13,837 nucleotides of DNA from Chitinophagaceae bacterium UBA2793 (GTDB taxonomy: Bacteria > Bacteroidota > Bacteroidia > Chitinophagales > Chitinophagaceae): assembly GCA_002352045.1 (NCBI GenBank), contig DEHT01000068.1, positions 2,977 to 16,813 on the forward strand, in the 5' to 3' direction. Under the pieces are notes generated by a model. It saw only the letters and a list, made by a program, of their open reading frames with translations, searched no databases and was not told the DNA's origin. A program made the translations under genes and the position numbers. The number at the start of each line of letters is the position of its first letter. Positions within the stretch are counted from its first letter, which is position 1. This document shows positions 6,388-13,816 of the stretch, piece after piece.

Positions 6388-7314
6388 CTATTTTTTTAAC
6401 CATCTTATCCAAAAGGGCAAGCGGTTTATTTTCACCCGGGGATACATTTTTATTTCGGGAGAAAACTTTTTGTAAAATGTAGCAACGGCAGGAATATCCG
6501 AGCCCTCAAAGTCGAATAACAAATTACTGCCTGCATACTTTCTTATCAACTCATCTATCAACACATGTTGTGCATTTGCATTTCTGCCTGCTTCGTTTGG
6601 CGCTGCACAGATATAATAAATGCGCTTAGTATCTTTTCCCAAAAATGCCGCCGATACTAATTGCCCTTCGGCATTTGTTAAACCTACTGTTAGGCCTACC
6701 CCTTGCTGAATGGCTTTATTTCCTGCTTCAATAAAACTATTGAAAATATCATCGCTTATTTTTTCATTCAACGAGCCATAAGCATTTTTAAAAAAACTAA
6801 CTACTTTTTCCAGGCCTATATCTTCCACAAAGTTTAAATGATATTGGGCTGCCTGCCGCAGGTTTTTCTTTGCATCTTTTGAATAGTTGTTTTCAATTAA
6901 ATGATACAGTTGGTTTAACGGTAAAATATAATTTACTCTTTGCAAAACATTGGTACATTCATTTGCCTCCGGCAATACATTCCCTTCATTTAAACTTAAA
7001 TCTATATAAGAAAAATGTTTTGGGATAGCTTTCAAAAAACAATTAACCATTTGGTTGCTAATTTCAAGAGAAGATATAATGCCGGTTTGTCCAATAAAAA
7101 AAGGAGTATAAATGTATTGAATGCCCCATTTATTTTTGTGCGGCAGAGGCATTACATAATCGTAGTCGCCCAACACTAAAGCATCCCAGGTACACATGGC
7201 ATCTAAAAAAAAACTTCTACAGTAGATAAACCCGTTGGGTGAATTTTCAATGGTACTATCCCATTTAGTTTTATCTATTTGGCCATGCCTGAGGTATTGA
7301 ATATTATTACTCAA
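6388..7314 (-). CDS. FemAB/GNAT-like N-acyltransferase of unknown substrate
   Basis: This 308-residue cytoplasmic protein is of the kind annotated in Bacteroidota as a GNAT-family or FemAB-like acyltransferase. The N-terminal half (VLGDYDYVMPLPHKNKWGIQYIYTPFFIGQ, about 47-76) and the C-terminal half (VGLTNAEGQLVSAAFLGKD, then NANAQHVLIDELIRKY and LLFDFEGSDIPAVATFYKKF) resemble the two-lobed FemAB fold. In that fold a small molecule or aminoacyl group is passed to an amine. The substrate is not evident. The start is a TTG at 7314 whose TTGA overlaps the stop of the M1 peptidase gene. The first ATG would remove about 39 residues of apparently conserved sequence. Coupling to the peptidase suggests joint expression, not necessarily a joint function. 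Confidence 0.72.
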   Translation of the reverse strand: MSNNIQYLRHGQIDKTKWDSTIENSPNGFIYCRSFFLDAMCTWDALVLGDYDYVMPLPHKNKWGIQYIYTPFFIGQTGIISSLEISNQMVNCFLKAIPKHFSYIDLSLNEGNVLPEANECTNVLQRVNYILPLNQLYHLIENNYSKDAKKNLRQAAQYHLNFVEDIGLEKVVSFFKNAYGSLNEKISDDIFNSFIEAGNKAIQQGVGLTVGLTNAEGQLVSAAFLGKDTKRIYYICAAPNEAGRNANAQHVLIDELIRKYAGSNLLFDFEGSDIPAVATFYKKFSPEIKMYPRVKINRLPFWIRWLKK

Positions 7315-10052
7315 AACGGCGACTGAGGTATTATTTTCTTTAAAGAAATATTTTGTACATCTATGCTAATCGAAATGGTGCGCCAGAATCTTTTCTCTGT
7401 AATGGTGCTTTTAAAATAGTCGGAATACACTTTACTGTATATGAGCGGCACATAAATATTTACCGAGTTGTCTAATAAACTCAATTGCAAACCGGCATCG
7501 TACAGTAGCCTGGGAGTTCCCGAGTTTTTCTTCCAGGCATCGGAATAGGTTCCTATATCTGCAAAAACTTTCACCGGTAATTTAATGGGCAACATTTCAA
7601 ATGGATTGACTGCTTTAGGAATATCGCCATTAAAATTAATGGCTCCTAACCAATCATCTGATTTGCCAATTTTATTACTCAGTAAATCTGTTCTTACTTT
7701 AAAGGCGCCATCCCTAATCATTATTTGCTGGTTAGCTATGCCATCAAATTCATTTCTGCCATAAAAATAATTCTGGTAATTGTAATCTTCATACCCCTTT
7801 GGCCCGGTCATATTTAGGTGATACCTATCGGTTTCAAATTGTGTAATAAAAGTTTTGTTGCCGGTATAAAAAAACTTTCCTGCAAAGAGCCGAACATTCA
7901 TTCCACCTTCTTCAGCATAATTAAAAAAGTAATTTACAGTAACATCCGTTCTTACAAAACCCTTGCCCTGAGCCGTATTCAATACAGCCTTATAAGGGTA
8001 CAGTTTTCGGCTATTTTCGGCTACCAACTCCAGTTGGTTCACATACCTTCTTTCTTTAGGATAAGTAATTTCATCAATTAATGTTATCGGATCTCTTTTA
8101 AACAACAATTCGGTTTCTTCAATAAAAAATGCTTTCCATTGAATATACTTTTTCAACGTACTTCTTGCATTTTTAGGAGCAAATTCAAACTTTGCAGTAG
8201 GAACAATTTTGGTAAAAGGCTGATAATTTTTTTTACCGGTAGAATCTATAAAATGATCTCCGGTGAAATGGGCGGCAGCCAATCCAATCTTTAATCGCTG
8301 CCCATTATCTCCTGGATAAAAATTGTAAGCAATATTACCCATGCCATTCAATTGCTTTGAGCCCGAAGCAAACATGGGTGTAACCAAAAAATTAAACCTC
8401 GATGCAGGTAAATTATAATTATGTACCAATGCACCCAACATTAGTTTATCGTAAAAATTAAATCCAATGGCAGGAGCAAACGATATATAATGGTACTTAT
8501 CCGTTTCTTTCAAACTGAAAAAACTTGTAAGCTTTATCTTTTTTTTCTGCTCCGGAAAAATTGGCCCCTTTTGATGCAGCTTTAAAAAAATAGGCTCCAA
8601 TTTTTTTCCGCTTATTTCTTCTGCCAACGCTTTAAAATCTTCGGGGTATGGATGCTTAAACTGCCAGTGGCTGAAATAAGTTTTCATTACCGAATCAAAA
8701 AGAGCGATGCCCAATTCTTTTTCTAACAACTGCATCCATTGAGCCGTTTTTTCATACGCTACCAAATTGTAATTGTATGTGGTAAAATTTTCCGAAGCCG
8801 TTTCAATAGGTTGATCTTTTTTTATGTTTACCACAGTGCTGAGCAAAGTGGCAGTAATATCATCGGGTTCACGCTTTTTTATAAATTGACTATTTGAATT
8901 TATTACATCTGCACCCCCACTATTATATCTGTACAATCCATACCGCTTATCGTAATAGCTGTTCATGCCTTCGTCCATCCATGGATGCTTTCTTTCATTA
9001 CTACCTAAAATGCCCTGAAACCAATTGTGCCCCACTTCATGATTAATTAAAAAATCGAGTGCTTTTTCATTTTGCGAAGCCGATAAAATAGTTATGGTTG
9101 GATATTCCATTCCGCCATAGCTTGCATGGCTTCCTGCAGGTTCCTCCACCACGGTTACTACCGGGTAAGGATACTCGCCAATCCATTGACTTTTTGTTTT
9201 AACTGCCTGCTTAATCAATTCTATTCCATTGAGCCAACTTTTTTCACTCCTGGGAAAATGGAAAATATTTACATCTATTATTTTCGATTGCAATTGCAAT
9301 GTATCATGCTTAACTACATAATCTTTACTGGCAAACCATGCAAAGTCGTGTACATTGTCTTGTGCAAACAGCAATGTTTGCATGGTGTCGGCTACATTTT
9401 TTGAAAGCATTTTACCGGTAGCAGCTACTTTGTAAGCTTCGGGCAATGTAATGGTTACATTATAATTTCCAAACTCACTGTAAAATTCACCCTGGTCTAA
9501 ATATGGCATTGGATGCCATCCTTTTTTATCGTACACCGCAGGTTTTGGATACCATTGAGTCAACTGAAAAGAATTACCCACATGCCCACTTCTTGAAAAA
9601 ACATGAGGAATTTTTACATTAAACGGCGTTTGAATTGTAATGGAAGTGCCCGGTGCTAAAGGTTTCGGCAATATTAATTGCACAATATCCTGGTGCCGTG
9701 GATGATCTTTTATTTCTGCCACTTCATCATCCACTTTAAAATTAAGCCGGTTAATATATCCCTTGTTTTCTTCTTTACTAAAATAAAAATCGGTTCGCCC
9801 ATTCCCCAGCAATTGATCGCTTAAAGCGGTTCTATCATTTTTATATGCATTCGGCCAAAGATGAATCCATATATAATGCAAAGTATCCGGCGAATTGTTT
9901 TTATACCGCATACTAATATTTCCGTTAAGCGTATTGGCAGTATCGTTAAGCGTTGCTTTAATATCAACATCTACCTGTTGTTGCCAATAGTTAGTTTGTG
10001 CATGTACAACAGCACTAATCAATAAAGAAAATAACAGCAGCAGTTTTTTCAA
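7311..10052 (-). CDS. M1-family zinc metallopeptidase with C-terminal beta-barrel-like region
   Basis: This is a secreted aminopeptidase-like enzyme. From the TTG at 10052 it has 913 residues and an ideal signal peptide (MKKLLLLFSLLISAVVHA, cleavage before Gln19). The M1 catalytic core shows the exopeptidase-type motif GGMEYP (313-318), the zinc motif HEVGHNWF (338-345) and the third ligand Glu361 in WMDEGMNSYYD, with the family spacing HExxH-x18-E. The likely catalytic Tyr433 is in AYEKTAQW. After about residue 500 the usual M1 C-terminal helical domain is absent. Instead there are some 400 residues of alternating, aromatic-rich, Gly/Asn-punctuated strands (for example LYDAGLQLSLLDNSVNIYVPLIYS) ending in Phe, which resemble an outer-membrane barrel. 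The frame is open to a TTG at 10100, but that TTG falls in a promoter -33 position. The 3' end overlaps the acyltransferase gene. Confidence 0.88.
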   Translation of the reverse strand: MKKLLLLFSLLISAVVHAQTNYWQQQVDVDIKATLNDTANTLNGNISMRYKNNSPDTLHYIWIHLWPNAYKNDRTALSDQLLGNGRTDFYFSKEENKGYINRLNFKVDDEVAEIKDHPRHQDIVQLILPKPLAPGTSITIQTPFNVKIPHVFSRSGHVGNSFQLTQWYPKPAVYDKKGWHPMPYLDQGEFYSEFGNYNVTITLPEAYKVAATGKMLSKNVADTMQTLLFAQDNVHDFAWFASKDYVVKHDTLQLQSKIIDVNIFHFPRSEKSWLNGIELIKQAVKTKSQWIGEYPYPVVTVVEEPAGSHASYGGMEYPTITILSASQNEKALDFLINHEVGHNWFQGILGSNERKHPWMDEGMNSYYDKRYGLYRYNSGGADVINSNSQFIKKREPDDITATLLSTVVNIKKDQPIETASENFTTYNYNLVAYEKTAQWMQLLEKELGIALFDSVMKTYFSHWQFKHPYPEDFKALAEEISGKKLEPIFLKLHQKGPIFPEQKKKIKLTSFFSLKETDKYHYISFAPAIGFNFYDKLMLGALVHNYNLPASRFNFLVTPMFASGSKQLNGMGNIAYNFYPGDNGQRLKIGLAAAHFTGDHFIDSTGKKNYQPFTKIVPTAKFEFAPKNARSTLKKYIQWKAFFIEETELLFKRDPITLIDEITYPKERRYVNQLELVAENSRKLYPYKAVLNTAQGKGFVRTDVTVNYFFNYAEEGGMNVRLFAGKFFYTGNKTFITQFETDRYHLNMTGPKGYEDYNYQNYFYGRNEFDGIANQQIMIRDGAFKVRTDLLSNKIGKSDDWLGAINFNGDIPKAVNPFEMLPIKLPVKVFADIGTYSDAWKKNSGTPRLLYDAGLQLSLLDNSVNIYVPLIYSKVYSDYFKSTITEKRFWRTISISIDVQNISLKKIIPQSPF

Positions 10053-10068
10053 AATAAATGGTTTATCC

Positions 10069-10100
10069 CAAAAATAATAATTAATACGCTTTAAAAGCAA
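10069..10100 (-). promoter_or_regulatory. Promoter for the M1 peptidase operon
   Basis: On the minus strand TTG (10100-10098) is followed after 21 bp by TATTTTTG (10076-10069), an exact TAnnTTTG. Sixteen bases separate it from the TTG start at 10052. This fits the Bacteroidota -33/-7 architecture, gives a short leader, and argues against translation from the in-frame TTG at 10100. Confidence 0.5.
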
Positions 10101-10237
10101 TTAGCAAGAGCAAGCATAGCCGGATAATTTTTTTGATACCGGCATTGGTTCAATGAGCAACTGTAGTGGCGTCGCAATCCGTTCATCGGAAGTAATTCTA
10201 TGTATCTTTTATTGAAGCGGGAAATTATAAACAGTCA

Positions 10238-11635
10238 TTATTTACCCTTGCCATCCATAATTATTTGCAGGGTGTGAATCATTATTTTAAAATCCAATGC
10301 AAGGCTGGCGTTTTCTACATACATTAAATCATAGGGCATGCGTTCAATCATTTCTTCAACGGATGATGCGTAGCCAAACTTTACCATACCCCAACTGGTA
10401 AGGCCGGGTTTTACTTTAAACAGGTATTTATATTCCGGATTACGTTCAATCAATTGATCTATGTAAAATTTCCTTTCGGGCCTGGGTCCTACCAGGCTCA
10501 TTTCGCCTTTTAAAATATTCCACAGTTGAGGCAATTCATCCAAGCGCCATTTACGCATTACTTTGCCCCATTTTGTAATACGCACATCGGTTTCGCTGCT
10601 TAACTGCGGACCATCCTTTTCTGCATCGGCTACCATTGACCTGAATTTGTACATGGTAAATGCTTTGCCTTTGTACCCAATTCTCTCTTGCCTGTATATA
10701 ATGGAACCCGGTGAACTTATCAGCAATCTAATAATGGTGAACAACATTAAAGGCGAAAGAATAATTAACCCCACAATGGCAACAATAAGGTCAATCATTC
10801 TTTTAAGATTTTGTTGCCAACCCGGCATTATGCCCGAATGCACATCAATGAGCGGCACACCCAACACATTGTTGGTTTGCAAGGAGCCGCTTATAATATC
10901 CACCGTATCGGGTGTCATTTTAATATTTACATTCTTATCGCTAAGGTTTCTAAAAATAGCGGTTATATGTTCTCTTTCATTTTTATTAACGGTAATAATT
11001 ACCTCTTCAATTTTTTCATCTTTTAAAATGCTGCTAAGATTGTCGGCGCTGTTGTGAATTTTAATATCCGATGGGAAACTATTGATCGATTGGCCATTGG
11101 TATTTACAAAGCCGGTTATATGGTAACCCCTACCGGCATCGCTTTTAATAAACTGTTGATACAATTCAAATGCCCTGTTTTGGGAGCCCAGCAATAAAAC
11201 ATTAAATCCAACTTTGCCTTTTTTAAGTTGTGTTCGAATAATGCGTAAAAAAATTAACCTGCACAATAAAGTAAGAAAGAATACAGGAATTAATAAACTA
11301 AAATATTCCTTGTAATAAATCATGTTGTTCGACTGTGGGTTTTTCAAAATAAAGAAAAACAAAAGGCCCAGACTACCAACAATGCTCACTATAGCAGTAC
11401 GTGCAAGCTCTGTAAAGCCCGATTTATTGTAGATATCGTTGTATGCACCGCTTAAAAAGTGAAGGCTTATCCAACCCAAACTGTATAAAAGCAAGCCTAC
11501 ATAAAAGCCGGGTGGAATTATAAAATGATAATCGTAAATAACGGTACGCAGGTAATAAAAACAAAGCCAGGTTATAATTGACACTAAAATGTCGGCTGCA
11601 ATAAACCAGGCTATATGTATGCGGGGTTGTTTCAA
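10238..11635 (-). CDS. Polyprenyl-phosphate sugar-1-phosphate transferase (exopolysaccharide initiation)
   Basis: This 465-residue membrane enzyme of the WbaP/undecaprenyl-phosphate glycosylphosphotransferase type would load the first sugar phosphate onto the lipid carrier for capsule, exopolysaccharide or O-antigen synthesis. Four N-terminal membrane segments (about 8-30, 43-64, 81-97, 111-131) precede a nucleotide-binding-like cytoplasmic domain (about 143-250, starting GFNVLLLGS). A re-entrant or membrane helix follows (281-305). The catalytic domain shows YRQERIGYKGKAFTMYKFRSM (314-334), WRLDELPQLWNILKGEMSLVGPRPE (363-387) and KPGLTSWG (409-416). The TTG at 11635 is the best start. The first ATG is about 104 codons in and would delete the membrane segments. 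It lies 25 bp after the oxidoreductase gene. The sugar is unknown. Confidence 0.9.
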   Translation of the reverse strand: MKQPRIHIAWFIAADILVSIITWLCFYYLRTVIYDYHFIIPPGFYVGLLLYSLGWISLHFLSGAYNDIYNKSGFTELARTAIVSIVGSLGLLFFFILKNPQSNNMIYYKEYFSLLIPVFFLTLLCRLIFLRIIRTQLKKGKVGFNVLLLGSQNRAFELYQQFIKSDAGRGYHITGFVNTNGQSINSFPSDIKIHNSADNLSSILKDEKIEEVIITVNKNEREHITAIFRNLSDKNVNIKMTPDTVDIISGSLQTNNVLGVPLIDVHSGIMPGWQQNLKRMIDLIVAIVGLIILSPLMLFTIIRLLISSPGSIIYRQERIGYKGKAFTMYKFRSMVADAEKDGPQLSSETDVRITKWGKVMRKWRLDELPQLWNILKGEMSLVGPRPERKFYIDQLIERNPEYKYLFKVKPGLTSWGMVKFGYASSVEEMIERMPYDLMYVENASLALDFKIMIHTLQIIMDGKGK

Positions 11636-11660
11636 AATAAACTTTGCAGCAATGAGGGTT

Positions 11661-12629
11661 TTAAAGTTGCCTGTCTTTTATTTTCTCTAATATTTGATGT
11701 GCCACATCCATAGCCCTAAAGCCATCAATAATACTTACAGGCGTTTCGGTGTTGTTGGTTATTGCATTTTTAAACGCCTCCAATTCCATTAATATGGCAT
11801 TGCCATCTTTAACTTCGGGGTTGGCAATGGCAATCGTTTTTTTGCCATTATTAGTTTCAATGTCAAATGTAAAAACGCTTTTATCACCAGGTGAATCAAT
11901 GCGAATAACTTCAGCTTTCTTTTCCAAAAAATCTATACCTATATATGCATCTTTTTGAAACAGTCTTATTTTCCTCATCTTCTTCATTGATATTCTGCTG
12001 CTGGTTAAATTAGCCACACATCCATTGTCGAACTCAATGCGAACGTTGGCAATATCCGGCGTATCGCTCATTACTGCCACACCATTGGCAGAGATATAAC
12101 TAACATTGCTTTTTACAATATGAAGAATAATGTCAATGTCGTGAATCATCAAATCGAGAATTACACTTACATCTGTACCTCTTGGATTAAACTGTGCCAG
12201 GCGATGCACTTCAATAAACATAGGATTTAGCTGATGTTTCTCCAGTGCAATAAAAGCAGGATTAAATCTTTCAACATGGCCTACCTGAAATTTTACATTT
12301 GATTCTTTAGCCAACTTGAGTAATTCTCTTGCTTCATCCATTGTATTGGCCAACGGTTTTTCTACAAAAACATGCTTGCCTTTTTTTAAAGCCGTTTCAC
12401 ATAAATTAAAATGAAAAACAGTGGGTGCTACTATATCTACTGCATCACATGCATCCATTAAATCTTCGGCCTGTTCAAATCTTTTGAGGTTGTATTTTTC
12501 TTCAACTGCTGCTGCATTTTTATCATCGGGATCAAAAAAACCAACCAAATCAACATCGGTAATCTCTTTCCAATTATTCAAATGAAATTTTCCCAAATGG
12601 CCAACACCAAAAACACCAACTCTGAGCAT
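11661..12629 (-). CDS. Gfo/Idh/MocA family NAD(P)-dependent oxidoreductase
   Basis: This 322-residue cytoplasmic dehydrogenase has an N-terminal Rossmann fold (GVFGVGHLGKFH, residues 5-16, with Asp33 positioned to select NAD) and the EKPLA motif (90-94) with Lys91. The central GHVERFNPA (117-125) is followed by DLMIHDIDII (159-168), where Asp159 and His163 would complete the Lys-Asp-His active site. The GHVERFNP plus RGTDVSVILDLMIHDID pattern recalls sugar-nucleotide dehydrogenases such as GnnA and WlbA, which oxidise UDP-HexNAc sugars at C3, but this is only a resemblance. It lies between accA (32 bp) and a polysaccharide-initiating sugar transferase (25 bp). That context fits a role in making a nucleotide sugar for the envelope. 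Other substrates are possible. Confidence 0.85.
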   Translation of the reverse strand: MLRVGVFGVGHLGKFHLNNWKEITDVDLVGFFDPDDKNAAAVEEKYNLKRFEQAEDLMDACDAVDIVAPTVFHFNLCETALKKGKHVFVEKPLANTMDEARELLKLAKESNVKFQVGHVERFNPAFIALEKHQLNPMFIEVHRLAQFNPRGTDVSVILDLMIHDIDIILHIVKSNVSYISANGVAVMSDTPDIANVRIEFDNGCVANLTSSRISMKKMRKIRLFQKDAYIGIDFLEKKAEVIRIDSPGDKSVFTFDIETNNGKKTIAIANPEVKDGNAILMELEAFKNAITNNTETPVSIIDGFRAMDVAHQILEKIKDRQL

Positions 12630-12661
12630 AAAACAATTTTAAATTAAATTTTTATAAGCAT

Positions 12662-13660
12662 TTAAATTGCAGGGTTTGACTGTTCGGTAGGCAACTCTTC
12701 CCAAAAGCCCATCTTACCAAATTTTGCTATTCGTTGGTTTACCCTTTCAACTGCAGGAATTTGTTTTAACTCCTGAATGGTTGGAATCAAATAGTTTTTG
12801 AGCAAAGAAGCAGCTTCTTCATAATCCCAATGTGCGCCTCCTAAAGGTTCGGGAATTACAGCATCTACCAAACCAAATTGTAGCATGTCTTTTCCGGTAA
12901 GTTTTAATTGCTCGGCTGCTATTTCTTTTTTATCCCAACTGCGCCACAAAATACTGCTACAGCTTTCGGGAGAAATTACTGTATACCATGTATTTTCCAT
13001 CATCACTACCCTATCGCCCACACCAATGCCTAAGGCACCACCGCTAGCTCCTTCACCAATAATTACACAAATTACCGGAACCGTAAGGCCAACCATTTCA
13101 AAAATGTTTCGGGCTATGGCTTCACCCTGTCCTCTTTCTTCTGCTTCCAATCCGGGATATGCACCAGGGGTATCAATTAAAGTAATAATGGGTTTATTAA
13201 ATTTTTCTGCAAGCTTCATCAAGCGTAACGCCTTACGATAACCTTCGGGATTGGCCATACCAAAATTTCTAAGTTGCCGGGTTTTAGTATTATTACCTTT
13301 TTGCTGGCCAATAATCATTACTGTTTCATCGCCCAATTGTGCAAAGCCACCTACCATTGCTTTATCGTCTCTCACATTTCTATCACCATGCATTTCTATA
13401 AAATTGGTACACATATTATCTATATGCCTTAGCGTATAGGGCCTATCCGGATGTCGGCTCAACTGCACCCTTTGCCAAGGGGTAAGATTTTCTGTAAGAC
13501 TTTTTTTGGTTTCAATTATTTTTTGCTCGATAGCACTAATGGGGCCGCTATAATCTACTTTAGATTTTTCCTGGCTTTTTTTGAGTTGTTCTATTTCGTC
13601 GTAAAGATCTTTTATTGGCTTTTCAAAGTCGAGAAACTGCCTGTTTGCTAGTTGTGGCAT
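12662..13660 (-). CDS. accA: Acetyl-CoA carboxylase carboxyltransferase subunit alpha
   Basis: This 332-residue alpha subunit of the carboxyltransferase works with AccD to pass CO2 from biotinyl-AccB to acetyl-CoA, the committed step of fatty-acid synthesis in the cytoplasm. It starts with the family's coiled N-terminus (FLDFEKPIKDLYDEIEQLKK, 10-29). HPDRPYTLRHID (70-81), EMHGDR (89-94), KGNNTKTRQLRNFGMANPEGYRKA (121-144), IDTPGAYPGLEAEERGQGEAIA (162-183) and the oxyanion-forming GEGASGGALG (202-211) follow. I chose the ATG at 13660. The frame is open for 43 more codons to a TTG at 13789, but that stretch is AT-rich, unlike AccA, and overlaps the divergent tRNA promoter. No strong promoter is visible. 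A weak TTG-N20-TATCTTAC (minus strand, -7 part at 13695-13702) is the best candidate. Confidence 0.95.
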   Translation of the reverse strand: MPQLANRQFLDFEKPIKDLYDEIEQLKKSQEKSKVDYSGPISAIEQKIIETKKSLTENLTPWQRVQLSRHPDRPYTLRHIDNMCTNFIEMHGDRNVRDDKAMVGGFAQLGDETVMIIGQQKGNNTKTRQLRNFGMANPEGYRKALRLMKLAEKFNKPIITLIDTPGAYPGLEAEERGQGEAIARNIFEMVGLTVPVICVIIGEGASGGALGIGVGDRVVMMENTWYTVISPESCSSILWRSWDKKEIAAEQLKLTGKDMLQFGLVDAVIPEPLGGAHWDYEEAASLLKNYLIPTIQELKQIPAVERVNQRIAKFGKMGFWEELPTEQSNPAI

Positions 13661-13740
13661 ACTATTAATTATAGAATTAATATTGAAATAATGTGTAAGA
13701 TAATTTGTAAAAATAGAGCATACAATTTTTTTTAAAAAGT

Positions 13741-13773
13741 TTTGTTTGTCAAAAAATAATTCCCTTATCTTTG
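13741..13773 (+). promoter_or_regulatory. Promoter for the tRNA gene at the right edge
   Basis: TTTG (13741-13744) and TATCTTTG (13766-13773) are separated by 21 bp, matching the Bacteroidota -33/-7 consensus exactly. A second TTTG (13745-13748) is nearer, at 17 bp. The tRNA 5' end follows 43 bp downstream, leaving a leader of roughly 35-40 nt to be removed by RNase P. Confidence 0.75.
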
Positions 13774-13816
13774 CCCTCCCGAAAAACAAGGCAACTTGTC
13801 TATGGAAAGCAAAAAA

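Noticed and set aside
6373..6397. Terminator between ispD and the acyltransferase
   Set aside because: Only a 4-bp stem (GCAA/TTGC) with a 7-nt loop precedes the T run, which is too weak to call, although the T run itself is suggestive.
10053..10100. Longer M1 peptidase start at 10100
   Set aside because: The TTG coincides with a promoter -33 element and gives an awkward 34-residue leader, while the inner TTG gives a standard signal peptide.
10202..10217. Plus-strand TATCTTTT as a promoter
   Set aside because: It lacks the final G of the -7 consensus and no plus-strand gene follows it.
10563..11057. 164-codon plus-strand frame
   Set aside because: It is antisense to the catalytic and nucleotide-binding domains of the sugar transferase. 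No homology is recognised.
13661..13789. 43-residue N-terminal extension of AccA
   Set aside because: The AT-rich translation is unlike AccA, starts at a TTG and overlaps the divergent tRNA promoter. The ATG at 13660 gives the normal protein.
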